Shown: positions 42,189-51,676, counted from the stretch's first letter. The stretch is DNA of 54,956 nucleotides from an uncultured Candidatus Melainabacteria bacterium (GCA_950096985.1 CATNBA010000012.1:1-54956); one strand, 5' to 3'. Notes: generated by a model from the sequence alone, not told the origin. Made by a program: numbers and translations.

Positions 42189-43372
42189 AGTGCAATCTGT
42201 GTTCCGACAATAATTCTATGGCTGTCGGGAGATGCCTGATTTTGACAGAAAACGTAATTAAGGATAAGCTTTAGGGCTTGTCCTTTTACGTAATAATTTA
42301 TTCCGGCAGTATACTCACGTTTGTTGTTATTACTTATTTTTTTGTCGGGGTCAAATTCATCGTAACGTAAAATTGCCTCAAGTTTTTTGGTAATATGATA
42401 ACCTAAAGTTACGTACCAGCCTTGACGTTTTTTGTTGGTTAGCCCGTCACCGCCGTTTGAACCGTCAGAACTTGCGTATTCTGTGCGCATCCATAATTTT
42501 TTGTATTCATAACCGATATAAGCTCCTGCAACAAAGTAATCTGTTGAGTGCTTTTTACCTGATACAATACCACCGCCTGTTGTAAGTTTTCCGTATCTTC
42601 CATCTGTTTTGCCAAGCGGTTTGATATTTACCCATCCGTCAAATTCTGCTCCGGGGAAAAATTCTCTAAAATATGTATCTGTACTATAACCGCCAAAATC
42701 ATAGTCTACGAGTGAGTAATTGCCTCTAACTCTTACTCCGAATTTTCTTACGTTTGCTAAATTTCTTGATATTTGTGAGCGGCTTACAAATGGTAATGTA
42801 TAAGGTGATTGAGCACCTTCAATACCTACACCAGGACGTGAGTTACCGATTAATACAGAATGATTGGGAATTCTGTGTGTTTCTACGTACAAATCTTGAA
42901 TAAATTGTTGGAAAAAACCTCTATCGTGCGTTGGTGTAGGATCAAGCATAATTCTGAAATCTTCTTTGCCACCTTTGAATTTACCGTCAATAAGTGCGTT
43001 TATAAGTCCAACCCTGAAATTGTTATCAGTATCGTTATCATTAAAATTTGTGCTGTTATTCATCTGAATAACACTCCATAGATGAACGCTTTCTAAAGGA
43101 CCTTTTTCAAATGTATGTGTCAAAGGTTCTTTTAAAAGACAAGATGGCACATTAGTGTTTTCAATTTGCAGGTTGTAAACATTTTGAGCGTTTTTAGAAA
43201 GTTCGTCATAAAACTTTGTGTGGTGGTGGACAGGACTATCAATGTTTTCAATATTTTCTTCTACTACTGCATCTGTTTCGAACAAAGGTGTTTGCTCAAG
43301 TAAAACTTCTTCTTCTGCAAATGCAGAAGAAGAAGTTAAAAATATTAAAAGTATTAATAAAATCTTTTTCAT
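42185..43372 (-). CDS. outer-membrane porin-like beta-barrel protein
   Basis: 395 residues. A signal peptide (MKKILLILLIFLTSSSAFA) and an acidic linker (about 20-80) are followed by a barrel-like region of alternating strands rich in Tyr and Gly (FGVRVRGNYSLVDYDFGGY, YFVAGAYIGYEYKKLWMRTEYASS, QGWYVTLGYHITKKLEAILRYDEFDPD, REYTAGINYYVKGQALKLILNYVF). This resembles phosphate-selective porin O/P-like proteins. Its ATG overlaps the FNT stop by one base, so channel and porin are co-expressed. Confidence 0.8.
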   Translation of the reverse strand: MKKILLILLIFLTSSSAFAEEEVLLEQTPLFETDAVVEENIENIDSPVHHHTKFYDELSKNAQNVYNLQIENTNVPSCLLKEPLTHTFEKGPLESVHLWSVIQMNNSTNFNDNDTDNNFRVGLINALIDGKFKGGKEDFRIMLDPTPTHDRGFFQQFIQDLYVETHRIPNHSVLIGNSRPGVGIEGAQSPYTLPFVSRSQISRNLANVRKFGVRVRGNYSLVDYDFGGYSTDTYFREFFPGAEFDGWVNIKPLGKTDGRYGKLTTGGGIVSGKKHSTDYFVAGAYIGYEYKKLWMRTEYASSDGSNGGDGLTNKKRQGWYVTLGYHITKKLEAILRYDEFDPDKKISNNNKREYTAGINYYVKGQALKLILNYVFCQNQASPDSHRIIVGTQIAL

Positions 43373-44238
43373 TAATCGTGATGATCGTCTCTTAAATAAG
43401 CTGTCCAGAATAATAATACTACAAAAACCAGTGCTCCTACCATATTACCGAGAGTAACCGGGATAAGGTTTCCGAATATACAAGTTTTTAAATTTAATAC
43501 AGAAAGCTGATCTGCTGTAAGACCTGATGCCGCAACAACAGCCGGTGTATTTTTTAAGAACAAGCCGTTAGTTAAGAAATACATGTTTGCAATACTGTGT
43601 TCATAGCCTGATGCTACGAAAGTCATAATCGGGAAGAATATAGCAAAAATTTTACCAATTACGTGTCTTGAAGATGATGCCATCCAGATTGCAAGACATA
43701 CTAACCAGTTGCATAAAATGCCTCTTGTAAAAGCTTCAACAAGCGGGAGTGATGCTTTTGTATAAGCTGTTGTTAATCCCATAACGCCTAATGCTTCGTG
43801 TGAGTTATGAGATGCTCCGGAAAAATAAATCAATGTAGCCAAAATTATAGAGCCTACAAGGTTTCCAAGATAAACGATTGACCAGTTTCTTAATAGTTTT
43901 GCAAGACTTGTTTTTTTCTCTATAACAGAAAATGTCATCATAACATTACCTGTGAAAAGCTCAGCCCCTGTCAAAACTACCATCATCAAACCTGTAGCAA
44001 AAGTCATTGCACCAACAAGTTTTGCCAAGCCCCAGCTTATCTGTTCCGTTCCTGTCATAACAGTCAATGAAACCTGAGCGCCAAAAGCAATTAATGCGCC
44101 TGCTGCTATTGCAAGAACGAATGTTTTTGATTTTCTAAAATTTGCTTTTGCAGGCATAACTGTTTCTGTCAGTTCATGAGCTACATCTGTCGGATTGATA
44201 CAATCTTTAGTATCCAAATTTTGTTGTAATATTGTCAT
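43372..44238 (-). CDS. formate/nitrite transporter family channel
   Basis: 288 residues. Six membrane helices of the FNT fold (FocA/NirC), with hallmark segments GALIAFGAQVSL, GAELFTGNVMM, YLGNLVGSI, GILCNWLVCLAIW, GYEHSIANMYF and NLIPVTLGNMVGA. It moves formate, nitrite or similar small anions; which one cannot be told. AAAGGAGAAG is upstream. It is the first gene of the FNT-porin pair and divergent from the Ehr-type operon, suggesting formate as a likely but unproven substrate. Confidence 0.93.
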   Translation of the reverse strand: MTILQQNLDTKDCINPTDVAHELTETVMPAKANFRKSKTFVLAIAAGALIAFGAQVSLTVMTGTEQISWGLAKLVGAMTFATGLMMVVLTGAELFTGNVMMTFSVIEKKTSLAKLLRNWSIVYLGNLVGSIILATLIYFSGASHNSHEALGVMGLTTAYTKASLPLVEAFTRGILCNWLVCLAIWMASSSRHVIGKIFAIFFPIMTFVASGYEHSIANMYFLTNGLFLKNTPAVVAASGLTADQLSVLNLKTCIFGNLIPVTLGNMVGALVFVVLLFWTAYLRDDHHD

Positions 44239-44510
44239 TTTTCTTCTCCTTTAATCATCACCAAACACCCGCAAAATACTGCAGTGTTGTGGGGGTATAT
44301 TTCCAAAAATCTTAAATTGTCCAAAATCCGTTTTTATTTTATATCGTGAAATTTAAAATGCAAGAGGGAATTTTTATTTTGACCCAAAACTATTGGGGCA
44401 CTTAGTTTGTAAGCGTATTTTTGTTAACTGTAAAATCCATACTTGACTTTCATGCTTGTTAGATTTACAACAGAATTGTTATTTACACGAACTGAGGGAA
44501 GAGATTATAT
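44239..44510. promoter_or_regulatory. 272-bp divergent control region, FNT versus Ehr operon
   Basis: No gene is seen. An imperfect 28-bp dyad centred on ACTGCAGT (about 44268-44295; CCCGCAA on one side, TGTGGGGG on the other) lies close to the FNT start. On the Ehr side are TTGTAA-N18-TAAAAT (44407-44436) and TTGACT-N17-TACAAC (44443-44471). GAGGGAAGAG precedes the Ehr start. Confidence 0.45.
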
Positions 44511-46487
44511 ATGAATAGCTTTTTCATAGGTATAATTATTTTATTACTCTGCGGATTTATTGCAGGAATATTTTCGGATAAGCTTAAAATTATTGCATTG
44601 TCTATATTTACAGGTTTAGCATCCGTTTTTTGTTTTGTGCCTGCTATTAAAGTTTTGCTCAATGGTGAAGTTCTGATTAAAACCTTTGATTTTAATGAAT
44701 TGTTCGGAACGGTAAACTTTGTAATTGACCCGCTTTCAGCATTTTTTGTCGCAATAATTTCGGTTATGAGTTTAGTTACGGTAATCTATGCTAACGGGTA
44801 TTTAAGACCTTATATTGAAAAGGGTAAAAATATTAATGCACATTTAATATTTTTGCCTATGCTTTTTGCATCTATGCAGGCTGTTGTTACCTGCCAGAAT
44901 GCGTTTATGTTTTTAATATGCTGGGAAATAATGTCATTAAGTTCATTTTTTCTTGTTATTTTTGAAAACGAAAAAAAAGATGTTTTAAGGGCCGGAATAA
45001 AATACTTAGTATTTATGCATATTTCGGTTATTTTTATAATGATTGCATTTGCTCTTTTATCTGTTAAGGCAGGAAGCTTTGATTTTAATGCTTTCAAATC
45101 GGTTTTAGGTGAAAATGTTCATTTTGCAAATTCGGTATTTGCATTATTATTTATAGGGTTTGGAACAAAAGCAGGTTTTGTTCCGTTCCACAACTGGTTA
45201 CCTGACGGACACCCCGCTGCACCATCTCATGTTAGTGCTGTTATGTCAGGTGTAATGATTAAAACCGGTATTTATGGAATATTAAGATTAATTTCACTTA
45301 TGGGAACTCCGGCTAAGGGTATTGCTTTTGCAGTGCTTGTAATATCTTTGGTTACTGCTTTATATGGAGTTTTATATGCAATCACGCAAAACGATATTAA
45401 AAGACTTCTTGCATACAGCAGTATTGAAAATATAGGTATAATTGGTATGGGTATCGGTGTTGGTATGCTTGGACTTGCATACAACCATCCTGTTGTAGCA
45501 ATGCTCGGGTTTGCAGGCAGTATGTTTCATATCTTGAACCACTCCATATTTAAAGAACTTTTATTTATGGGGGCAGGAAGTGTCTACACAAAAACTCATA
45601 CAAGAAATATTGAAATTCTTGGCGGATTAATAAAATCAATGCCAAAAACAGGGTTATTATTTCTTACAGGTGCTGTCGCAATTTGCGGGTTGCCGCCTTT
45701 TAACGGATTTATAAGCGAATTTTTGATTTATCTTGGGATGTTCAAAGGACTTTTAATTCACAATTTTTCATCTGTAATTTTAATTTTGTTTGCGATTGCA
45801 GGTTTAGCATTAGTTGGGACTATGGCTTTATTATGTTTTACAAAAGCATTCAGTATAATATTTCTTGGAATGCCAAGAAGTGCTTCTGCACAAAAAGTTA
45901 CAAGAGATTGTGAATTTTCAATGATCTTACCGATGGGATTTCTTGCGGTAATGGCACTTTTAATAGGAGTTTTGCCAATATTTGCATTTGTGTTGATTTT
46001 AAGTCCGGTAAGCGTTTTAATGCCTGTTGTACAATATAATATATTACCGACACTTTCGATTGTTAGTGTAATTACATTATATGCGCTTGCATTTTTGGTA
46101 TTCCTTGCAGTTCTTATAATTGTTAAGGTAAAACTTACAAACGGTAAAATTGATATGCACGAAACATGGGGATGTGGTTACAATAGAGCAAATAACCATA
46201 TGCAATATACTGCATCTTCTTATGCAAGTCCGTTTTTATCAATGTTAAATCCTTTATTTAAGAAAGTATTTGATGTAGAAAAGCCTAGAAAATTATTCCC
46301 GCACAGTGCTCATTTTAATTTCCACGTAGAAGATATAGAAGAGGCTTATGTGATTGAACCTATTTTGAAATCTGATGAGTGGTTCTTATCTAAATTTGAA
46401 GGTCTTCAAAGCGGTAATATTCAGTCGTATATTAAATATGGCTTAATATTCCTTGTAATTGTAATAATCGGGAGTTTGTTAATATGA
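44511..46487 (+). CDS. hyfB: Ehr/hydrogenase-4-like membrane subunit B (NuoL-type)
   Basis: 658 residues and about 14-16 helices. A proton/cation-conducting antiporter-like subunit of group 4 hydrogenase and Ehr complexes. GTKAGFVPFHNWLPDGHPAAPSHVSAVMSGVMIKTGIYG is the diagnostic helix pair with conserved Lys and His, and KRLLAYSSIENIGIIGMGIG follows. CGLPPFNGFISEF is also typical. A C-terminal extension (KIDMHETWGCGYN...) is as in HyfB/HycC. It overlaps the next gene by 4 bp. The symbol is by homology. Confidence 0.92.
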   Translation: MNSFFIGIIILLLCGFIAGIFSDKLKIIALSIFTGLASVFCFVPAIKVLLNGEVLIKTFDFNELFGTVNFVIDPLSAFFVAIISVMSLVTVIYANGYLRPYIEKGKNINAHLIFLPMLFASMQAVVTCQNAFMFLICWEIMSLSSFFLVIFENEKKDVLRAGIKYLVFMHISVIFIMIAFALLSVKAGSFDFNAFKSVLGENVHFANSVFALLFIGFGTKAGFVPFHNWLPDGHPAAPSHVSAVMSGVMIKTGIYGILRLISLMGTPAKGIAFAVLVISLVTALYGVLYAITQNDIKRLLAYSSIENIGIIGMGIGVGMLGLAYNHPVVAMLGFAGSMFHILNHSIFKELLFMGAGSVYTKTHTRNIEILGGLIKSMPKTGLLFLTGAVAICGLPPFNGFISEFLIYLGMFKGLLIHNFSSVILILFAIAGLALVGTMALLCFTKAFSIIFLGMPRSASAQKVTRDCEFSMILPMGFLAVMALLIGVLPIFAFVLILSPVSVLMPVVQYNILPTLSIVSVITLYALAFLVFLAVLIIVKVKLTNGKIDMHETWGCGYNRANNHMQYTASSYASPFLSMLNPLFKKVFDVEKPRKLFPHSAHFNFHVEDIEEAYVIEPILKSDEWFLSKFEGLQSGNIQSYIKYGLIFLVIVIIGSLLI

Positions 46488-47392
46488 TTATAAATTTGGT
46501 AATACTTTTAATTATTCCGTTTTTGATGGCGGGTATTATAAAAAAGACAAAAGCTTTTTGGGGCGGACGAAAAGGAGCACCGATACTTCAGCCTTTGTAT
46601 GATTTTATAAAGTTATTGAAAAAAGATTTTGTAATAAGCAAAACAACATCTTCAATATTCAAGATTGCCCCTGTTGTTCAGATTGCATCAGTGTTGTTTG
46701 CATCAATGTTTGTGCCTTTGGCTTGCGGCAGTGCATTAATTAATGTTTCGGCAGGATTGGTAATTTTTGCTTATACATTGAGTTTAGGTAAATTTGTTTC
46801 ACTGATTTCGGCAATGGATACAGGAAGTTCATTTGAAGGAATGGGCGCATCACGTGAGGCTTGTTTTACAACAATTGTTGAACCGGCATTTTTTATGTTA
46901 ATTGCTTCGATTATGGTATTGAGCGGAAACTTCACATTTGACAGTTTACAGAATATTCTGGTAAGTGCGGGAAATTATGGTGTATTAATTCAAATATTTG
47001 CGGTTGTTGTATTATTTATTATGATTTTGATTGAAGGGTCAAGAGTTCCTGTTGACGACCCTGCAACTCACCTTGAGTTGACTATGATACATGAAGTTAT
47101 GATTTTGGATAATTCAGGAAGCGACCTTGCATTCTTTACGTGGGCAAATTCAATAAAGATGTTTTTGTTGTCATCTTTAATTGCTTATATTGTTATTCCA
47201 CAGGGGTTAACTGAGTGGATGTCGATTGCGGCTTACCTTTTAGTAATGTTTATAATCTCTGTTGTTATTGGAACTATTGAGTCGGCAATGGCAAGATTTA
47301 GAATGTCGCACGTATTTGAATTTGTATTTTTAATGAGTTCATTTGCGCTTGTGGTTCTTGCGCTTGTTACTGCAAGGATGTTTGGAGGTTAG
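46484..47392 (+). CDS. hyfC: Ehr/hydrogenase-4-like membrane subunit C (NuoH-type)
   Basis: 302 residues with about eight helices. It is the NuoH/HycD-like connector between the peripheral arm and the ion-pumping subunits. RKGAPILQPLYDFIKLLKK (near the start), FEGMGASREACF and ILIEGSRVPVDDPATHLELTMIHEVM carry the acidic residues of the E-channel. It overlaps hyfB by 4 bp (ATGA); the gap to hyfE is 3 bp. The symbol is by homology. Confidence 0.94.
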   Translation: MIINLVILLIIPFLMAGIIKKTKAFWGGRKGAPILQPLYDFIKLLKKDFVISKTTSSIFKIAPVVQIASVLFASMFVPLACGSALINVSAGLVIFAYTLSLGKFVSLISAMDTGSSFEGMGASREACFTTIVEPAFFMLIASIMVLSGNFTFDSLQNILVSAGNYGVLIQIFAVVVLFIMILIEGSRVPVDDPATHLELTMIHEVMILDNSGSDLAFFTWANSIKMFLLSSLIAYIVIPQGLTEWMSIAAYLLVMFIISVVIGTIESAMARFRMSHVFEFVFLMSSFALVVLALVTARMFGG

Positions 47393-47395
47393 AGG

Positions 47396-48046
47396 ATGGT
47401 AAACGGATTTTTGATACTTTTCGGACTTACAATGCTATATTTATCTGCAACCAGCAGAATTGTTGCGCATATAAGATTATTGATTGCACAGGGAATTTTA
47501 CTTTTCCTTATCTGCTGTTGTGGTATGGAACATATTGATAAACTTAATTTTGCTTTTTTGACAGTTGAAACTTTAATTGTCAAAGCAATTATTATACCAT
47601 GGTTTTTGTACAGAGTTTTGAGAAAAACTCATTCAAACCGTGACGTTGCGGCAAATATTCCTCACTTTTACTGTTTGGTAATTTCAAGTGTAATTTTATT
47701 GGCAGGATTTTTGGTGTCAGAATATTTTGTTTCTTCAATGAAACTTATTTCGCCGATGTTCTTCGGAGTTTCTGTTGCAACAATTATTATTAGTTTATGG
47801 TTGATTACTATTAAACACAAAATTATTTCTAACGTAATCGAGTTTATTACAATGGAAAACGGTATATTTTTATTATCGCTTTCTGTTGCAAAAGAAATGC
47901 CTATCTTGGTTAATATGGGCGTTTTGCTTGACGTATTTATTGCCGTTTATATTTTGGGCTTATTCGTTAACGTTATTAACAAGGAATTTAATGACCTTGA
48001 AGTTTCTAATTTATCAGATTTAAAGGATTATGAAAACAATGATTAG
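47396..48046 (+). CDS. hyfE: Ehr/hydrogenase-4-like membrane subunit E
   Basis: 216 residues and about six helices. It resembles HyfE, which corresponds to NuoK in the N-terminal part of complex I modules. ITMENGIFLLSLSVAKEMPILVNMGVLLDVFIAVYILG is the characteristic conserved stretch with a buried Glu. AGAGG precedes the ATG. Its end overlaps the following gene by 17 bp. The symbol is by homology. Confidence 0.9.
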   Translation: MVNGFLILFGLTMLYLSATSRIVAHIRLLIAQGILLFLICCCGMEHIDKLNFAFLTVETLIVKAIIIPWFLYRVLRKTHSNRDVAANIPHFYCLVISSVILLAGFLVSEYFVSSMKLISPMFFGVSVATIIISLWLITIKHKIISNVIEFITMENGIFLLSLSVAKEMPILVNMGVLLDVFIAVYILGLFVNVINKEFNDLEVSNLSDLKDYENND

Positions 48047-49466
48047 CACACTTTTAATATTTCCGATAATTGCATGTATATTGACGCTTTTAATCAAAAA
48101 CAGAAAATTTAATACGTTTTTGGTAAGTTTGTATGCAGTTGTACATTTTGTAATTACAGTATTGCTGACACTTGGTTATGGTGACAAGACAATACCTTAT
48201 TTTGCGGTTGATAATACAAATTTAATCTTTTTAATTGTATTGTCACTCGTATTCTTGATGGTAGCTGTTTATAATGCAGGTTATGTCAAGAATTTTGAAT
48301 TTCCCGACAAAAAGATTAGTCATTATTCATTTATGATTTTGATATTTGTACTTTCAATGACAGGAACATTATTAAGTACTGATTTGGGATTGGCCTGGGT
48401 TTTGGTTGAGGCTACAACTTTATCAAGTGCATATTTGATTTATTTCAATAAAACAAAACATTCAATTGAAGCTGCCTGGAAATATGTATTCATTTGCTCA
48501 ATCGGTATTGCTTTGGCGTTTGTCGGAATTATTTTGTTAAACATTTCAACAGGTTCGGTAAACTCCTTGAGTTTTGCAGAACTTTACAGCCATGCGGGTC
48601 AATTTGATTTGAATTGGTTGAAAATTGCATTTGTATTTATGCTGTTCGGGTTTGGTGCAAAAATGGGATTGGCTCCAATTCATTTCTGGTTGCCTGACGC
48701 GCACTCTGAAGCTCCGTCGCCGATTTCCGCATTGCTTTCGGCTTGTCTTTTGAATTCTGCTTTTCTTGTAATTGTCAGAGTATTTAAAATTTTAGACATT
48801 GCGGGATGCGCCGATTATGCAAGATTAATGCTTTTTGTAATGGGATTTTTGTCATTATTTGTGACTGCGGTGTTTGTTTACCATATCAAAAATTACAAAA
48901 GAATGCTTGCATATTCATCAATTGAAAATATGGGTATTCTTGCAATTGGAACAGCTTTGGGCGGTGCTGCATTTTATGCTGTAATCTTGCACTTGATAGG
49001 TCACTCGCTTGCTAAAGCATCATTCTTCCTGACTTCAGGTAATGTTTTGGAACTATACGGAACAAAAAGAATTAAGTCTGTAAACGGACTTATAAAAGCT
49101 GACGGCAGAACGGGCTGGCTATGGGTTGCATCATTTTTGGCAATTTGTGCATTCCCTACTTCAGTATTGTTTATCAGTGAGTTTTTGATGATTAAACAAA
49201 TGATTATTGAACATAAGTTTGTGCTTTGTACTTTGTTTGTAATCCTTTTAACAATTGTTCTTTATGGTTTGGGAAAAGTTGTTATTAAGACAGCTTTTGG
49301 AAACGTAAGTGATGATAAGGCAAAAGTTATTGAAGAAAACAGACACAAGGTAAGTGCCTGTATGTATATTCCTCAATTTGTAATGCTTGTAATTGTATTT
49401 GTATTGGGGGTATACATTCCGCCGTTTTTGAATAACATAATTAAACTTGCTATGGCAGGATTTTAG
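48030..49466 (+). CDS. hyfF: Ehr/hydrogenase-4-like membrane subunit F (NuoN/M-type)
   Basis: 478 residues and about 14 helices; the second antiporter-like subunit. GAKMGLAPIHFWLPDAHSEAPSPISALLSACLLNSAFL and KRMLAYSSIENMGILAIG are the diagnostic motifs. TLLSTDLGLAWVLVEATTLSSAYLI carries the conserved helix-5 Glu. Two antiporter-like subunits suggest an ion-pumping complex. It starts within the hyfE end. The gap to the large subunit is 12 bp. The symbol is by homology. Confidence 0.92.
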   Translation: MKTMISTLLIFPIIACILTLLIKNRKFNTFLVSLYAVVHFVITVLLTLGYGDKTIPYFAVDNTNLIFLIVLSLVFLMVAVYNAGYVKNFEFPDKKISHYSFMILIFVLSMTGTLLSTDLGLAWVLVEATTLSSAYLIYFNKTKHSIEAAWKYVFICSIGIALAFVGIILLNISTGSVNSLSFAELYSHAGQFDLNWLKIAFVFMLFGFGAKMGLAPIHFWLPDAHSEAPSPISALLSACLLNSAFLVIVRVFKILDIAGCADYARLMLFVMGFLSLFVTAVFVYHIKNYKRMLAYSSIENMGILAIGTALGGAAFYAVILHLIGHSLAKASFFLTSGNVLELYGTKRIKSVNGLIKADGRTGWLWVASFLAICAFPTSVLFISEFLMIKQMIIEHKFVLCTLFVILLTIVLYGLGKVVIKTAFGNVSDDKAKVIEENRHKVSACMYIPQFVMLVIVFVLGVYIPPFLNNIIKLAMAGF

Positions 49467-49478
49467 AGGATAAAAGAG

Positions 49479-50927
49479 ATGTTAAAAATTCAAAATAATT
49501 TAAAAGTAAACTTATCAGATATTCCCGTTTTGAAAATCGGTGAATTACGTGATGAAATTATAAAAGAAAACAAACGCCCAATTGCGTTTTTCGGTAAAGA
49601 TTGGGGCGAAGGCAGAGTAAGATTGTTTGTAGTTTTGGAAGATGCGCCAAATTTGTTGGTGTCATCTGCTATATTTGAGGCGGACGAAAGATCTTACGAA
49701 TGCATAACAAATGCAATACCAGCTTTCCATATTTATGAAAGAGAATTTTTTGAACAGTTCGGAATTAAACCACTCAATCATCCATGGTTAAAACCAGTGA
49801 GAAAAAATCAGGATAATTATGAATTCTTTGAAATGACCGGTGATGAAGTTCATCAGGTTGCCGTAGGGCCTATTCACGCTGGTGTAATTGAACCGGGACA
49901 TTTCAGATTTATGTGTAACGGCGAAACTGTTTATCATTTAGAGATTATGCTCGGCTATCAGCACAGAGGGGTTGAAGATATGATGGTTAAATGCCCGTCA
50001 AATCAGCTTGCCGAATCAATATGCGGAGACAGTGTTATTGCATATAATACAGCTTATTCTCAAATTATGGAAACTTTAAAAGGTATTCAAATTTCTAATA
50101 AAGCTCAATTGATTAGAAAAGCTTGTTTAGAAATGGAAAGAGCGGCAATTCATATCGGAGATTTGGGCGCAATTGCAGGTGACATAGCATATCTTATGGG
50201 CGCGTCAGTATTTGGCGCGACAAGAACGCTTGTAATTAATACTATGCTTGAATTTTCTGGAAGCCGTTTTGGGCGCGGTATGGTAACCGTCGGCGGTGTA
50301 AATTACGATATTTCCCAAGAAAAAATTGACAGAGCATTAAAAACTTTTGCAAAAGTTGAAAAAGATGTTGAGCGTATGACAAATACAATGCTTAAAAATT
50401 CGACAGTTATGTCAAGATTGGAAAAAACAGGTACAGTAAGTACCGAACGCGCTCAAGAGGCTGGGTTAGTCGGTATGGCAGGACGCGCTTGCGGCGTTGA
50501 TGTAGATGCTCGTTTTGATTTTCCTGATAAATGGAATGAAGAATTGGGTATTCGTAAAAAAGCTTTTAAAGCTACAAATGATGTGAACTCACGCTTTAAA
50601 TTAAGATATAAAGAAATTTTGCAGTCGTTTTCAATTATCAGAAAGTGTTTTGCAAAACTTGCGGAATATAAAGACGAACCTTTTATAGCACAGGGCGGAG
50701 ATTTGCCAAAAGATGCTTTTGTAATTTCGATAGTTGAAGGCTGGAGAGGAGAAGTTGTTCATATTGCAATGACTGACGGCAGTGGAAAGCTTAGCAGATA
50801 TAAAATAAAAGACCCATCTTTTAATAACTGGTACGGCTTGGCTTTGGCTGTCAGAAACAATGGAGTTTCAGACTTCCCGTTATGTAACAAAAGTCACAAC
50901 TTATCATATTGCGGAAATGATTTATAA
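49479..50927 (+). CDS. hyfG: Ehr-type large subunit (NuoC-NuoD fusion) lacking NiFe ligands
   Basis: 482 residues. A NuoC-like part (1-105, with FHIYEREFFEQFGIKPLNHPW) is fused to a NuoD/hydrogenase large-subunit part (PIHAGVIEPGHFRF, HLEIMLGYQHRGVEDMM). The first NiFe motif C-G-x-C reads CGDS at 182-185, so its second Cys is Ser. The C-terminal DPCxxC position reads NLSYCG (474-479), so neither aligned Cys is conserved. It therefore should not bind a NiFe centre and is Ehr-like, not a true hydrogenase. The symbol is by homology only. Confidence 0.9.
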   Translation: MLKIQNNLKVNLSDIPVLKIGELRDEIIKENKRPIAFFGKDWGEGRVRLFVVLEDAPNLLVSSAIFEADERSYECITNAIPAFHIYEREFFEQFGIKPLNHPWLKPVRKNQDNYEFFEMTGDEVHQVAVGPIHAGVIEPGHFRFMCNGETVYHLEIMLGYQHRGVEDMMVKCPSNQLAESICGDSVIAYNTAYSQIMETLKGIQISNKAQLIRKACLEMERAAIHIGDLGAIAGDIAYLMGASVFGATRTLVINTMLEFSGSRFGRGMVTVGGVNYDISQEKIDRALKTFAKVEKDVERMTNTMLKNSTVMSRLEKTGTVSTERAQEAGLVGMAGRACGVDVDARFDFPDKWNEELGIRKKAFKATNDVNSRFKLRYKEILQSFSIIRKCFAKLAEYKDEPFIAQGGDLPKDAFVISIVEGWRGEVVHIAMTDGSGKLSRYKIKDPSFNNWYGLALAVRNNGVSDFPLCNKSHNLSYCGNDL

Positions 50928-50939
50928 GGAATAAAAACT

Positions 50940-51668
50940 ATGTTTGATACATTAAAATCAAGAATTTTTCAAGGAAATCAATTTATAAAAGATATTAAAA
51001 ACGCTCCAATGAGAGAGCAGTTTAGAGGTTTTCCTATATTAAAAGAGGGGCTGAATTGTGATGAAAGTGTCTGTCCGACTGGCGCATTAAAATCTAACTC
51101 AATTGATATGGGCAAATGTACATTCTGCGGAGCTTGTCAATTGCAGGGCGTTGAGTTTACTAACGGTTATAAATTATCATCAACCGACAGAGAAAAATTA
51201 ATCGTTACCCCTCAATCAAATTATGAGGATTACGTAAAATCTGCTGTTGAAGTTAAAAAAGAAATTGTTCAAATGTTCGGACATTCTTTGAAACTTCGTC
51301 AGGTTTCGGCAGGCGGATGCAACGGATGTGAAATGGAATTGAATGCCTGCTCAAACGTTAACTTTGATATGGGTAGATATGGCATAGACTTTGTGGCATC
51401 TCCGAGACATGCTGACGGTATCGTAATTACTGGTCCTATTACAAAAAATATGGCTTATGCATTGGAAGATTGCTACAAATCAGTTCCAAATCCGAAATTA
51501 GTAATCCTTTGCGGAGCTTGCGCAATTTCTGGCGGTGTTTTTCAAAACAGTATAGAATTAAACAGAGAATTTTTGGATAAATATCCGATTGATTTGTATA
51601 TTCCGGGATGCCCCGTTCATCCTCTTACATTCATAAACGGGGTTTTGAGCTATATTTCGCAGAAATAA
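50940..51668 (+). CDS. hyfI: Ehr/hydrogenase-4-like small subunit with ferredoxin domain (NuoB-type)
   Basis: 242 residues. A ferredoxin-like N-terminus has C45-P with C60-x2-C63-x2-C66, enough for one [4Fe-4S] cluster. The NuoB-like part carries the N2-type cluster ligands: C127-x2-C130 (GGCNGCE), C194 (LCGACAISGG) and C224 (PGCP). Electron relay is therefore intact even though the partner large subunit lacks its metal site. It is the last gene of the complex; dapL follows with its own promoter. The symbol is by homology. Confidence 0.92.
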   Translation: MFDTLKSRIFQGNQFIKDIKNAPMREQFRGFPILKEGLNCDESVCPTGALKSNSIDMGKCTFCGACQLQGVEFTNGYKLSSTDREKLIVTPQSNYEDYVKSAVEVKKEIVQMFGHSLKLRQVSAGGCNGCEMELNACSNVNFDMGRYGIDFVASPRHADGIVITGPITKNMAYALEDCYKSVPNPKLVILCGACAISGGVFQNSIELNREFLDKYPIDLYIPGCPVHPLTFINGVLSYISQK

Positions 51669-51676
51669 CTATTTTA

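Noticed and set aside
44268-44295. Rex or FNR/CRP binding site before the FNT and Ehr genes
   Set aside because: The dyad centred on ACTGCAGT does not match the TTGTGA-N6-TCACAA or TTGAT-N4-ATCAA patterns, so no regulator is named.
44511-51668. Reading the operon as a true hydrogenase-4 / formate hydrogenlyase
   Set aside because: The large subunit lacks the second Cys of the first NiFe motif and both aligned Cys of the C-terminal motif.
44511-51668. Reading the operon as respiratory complex I
   Set aside because: There is no NuoE, NuoF or NuoG, the NuoC-NuoD fusion and HyfE-type subunit match group 4 hydrogenase-like modules, and the set is only six genes.
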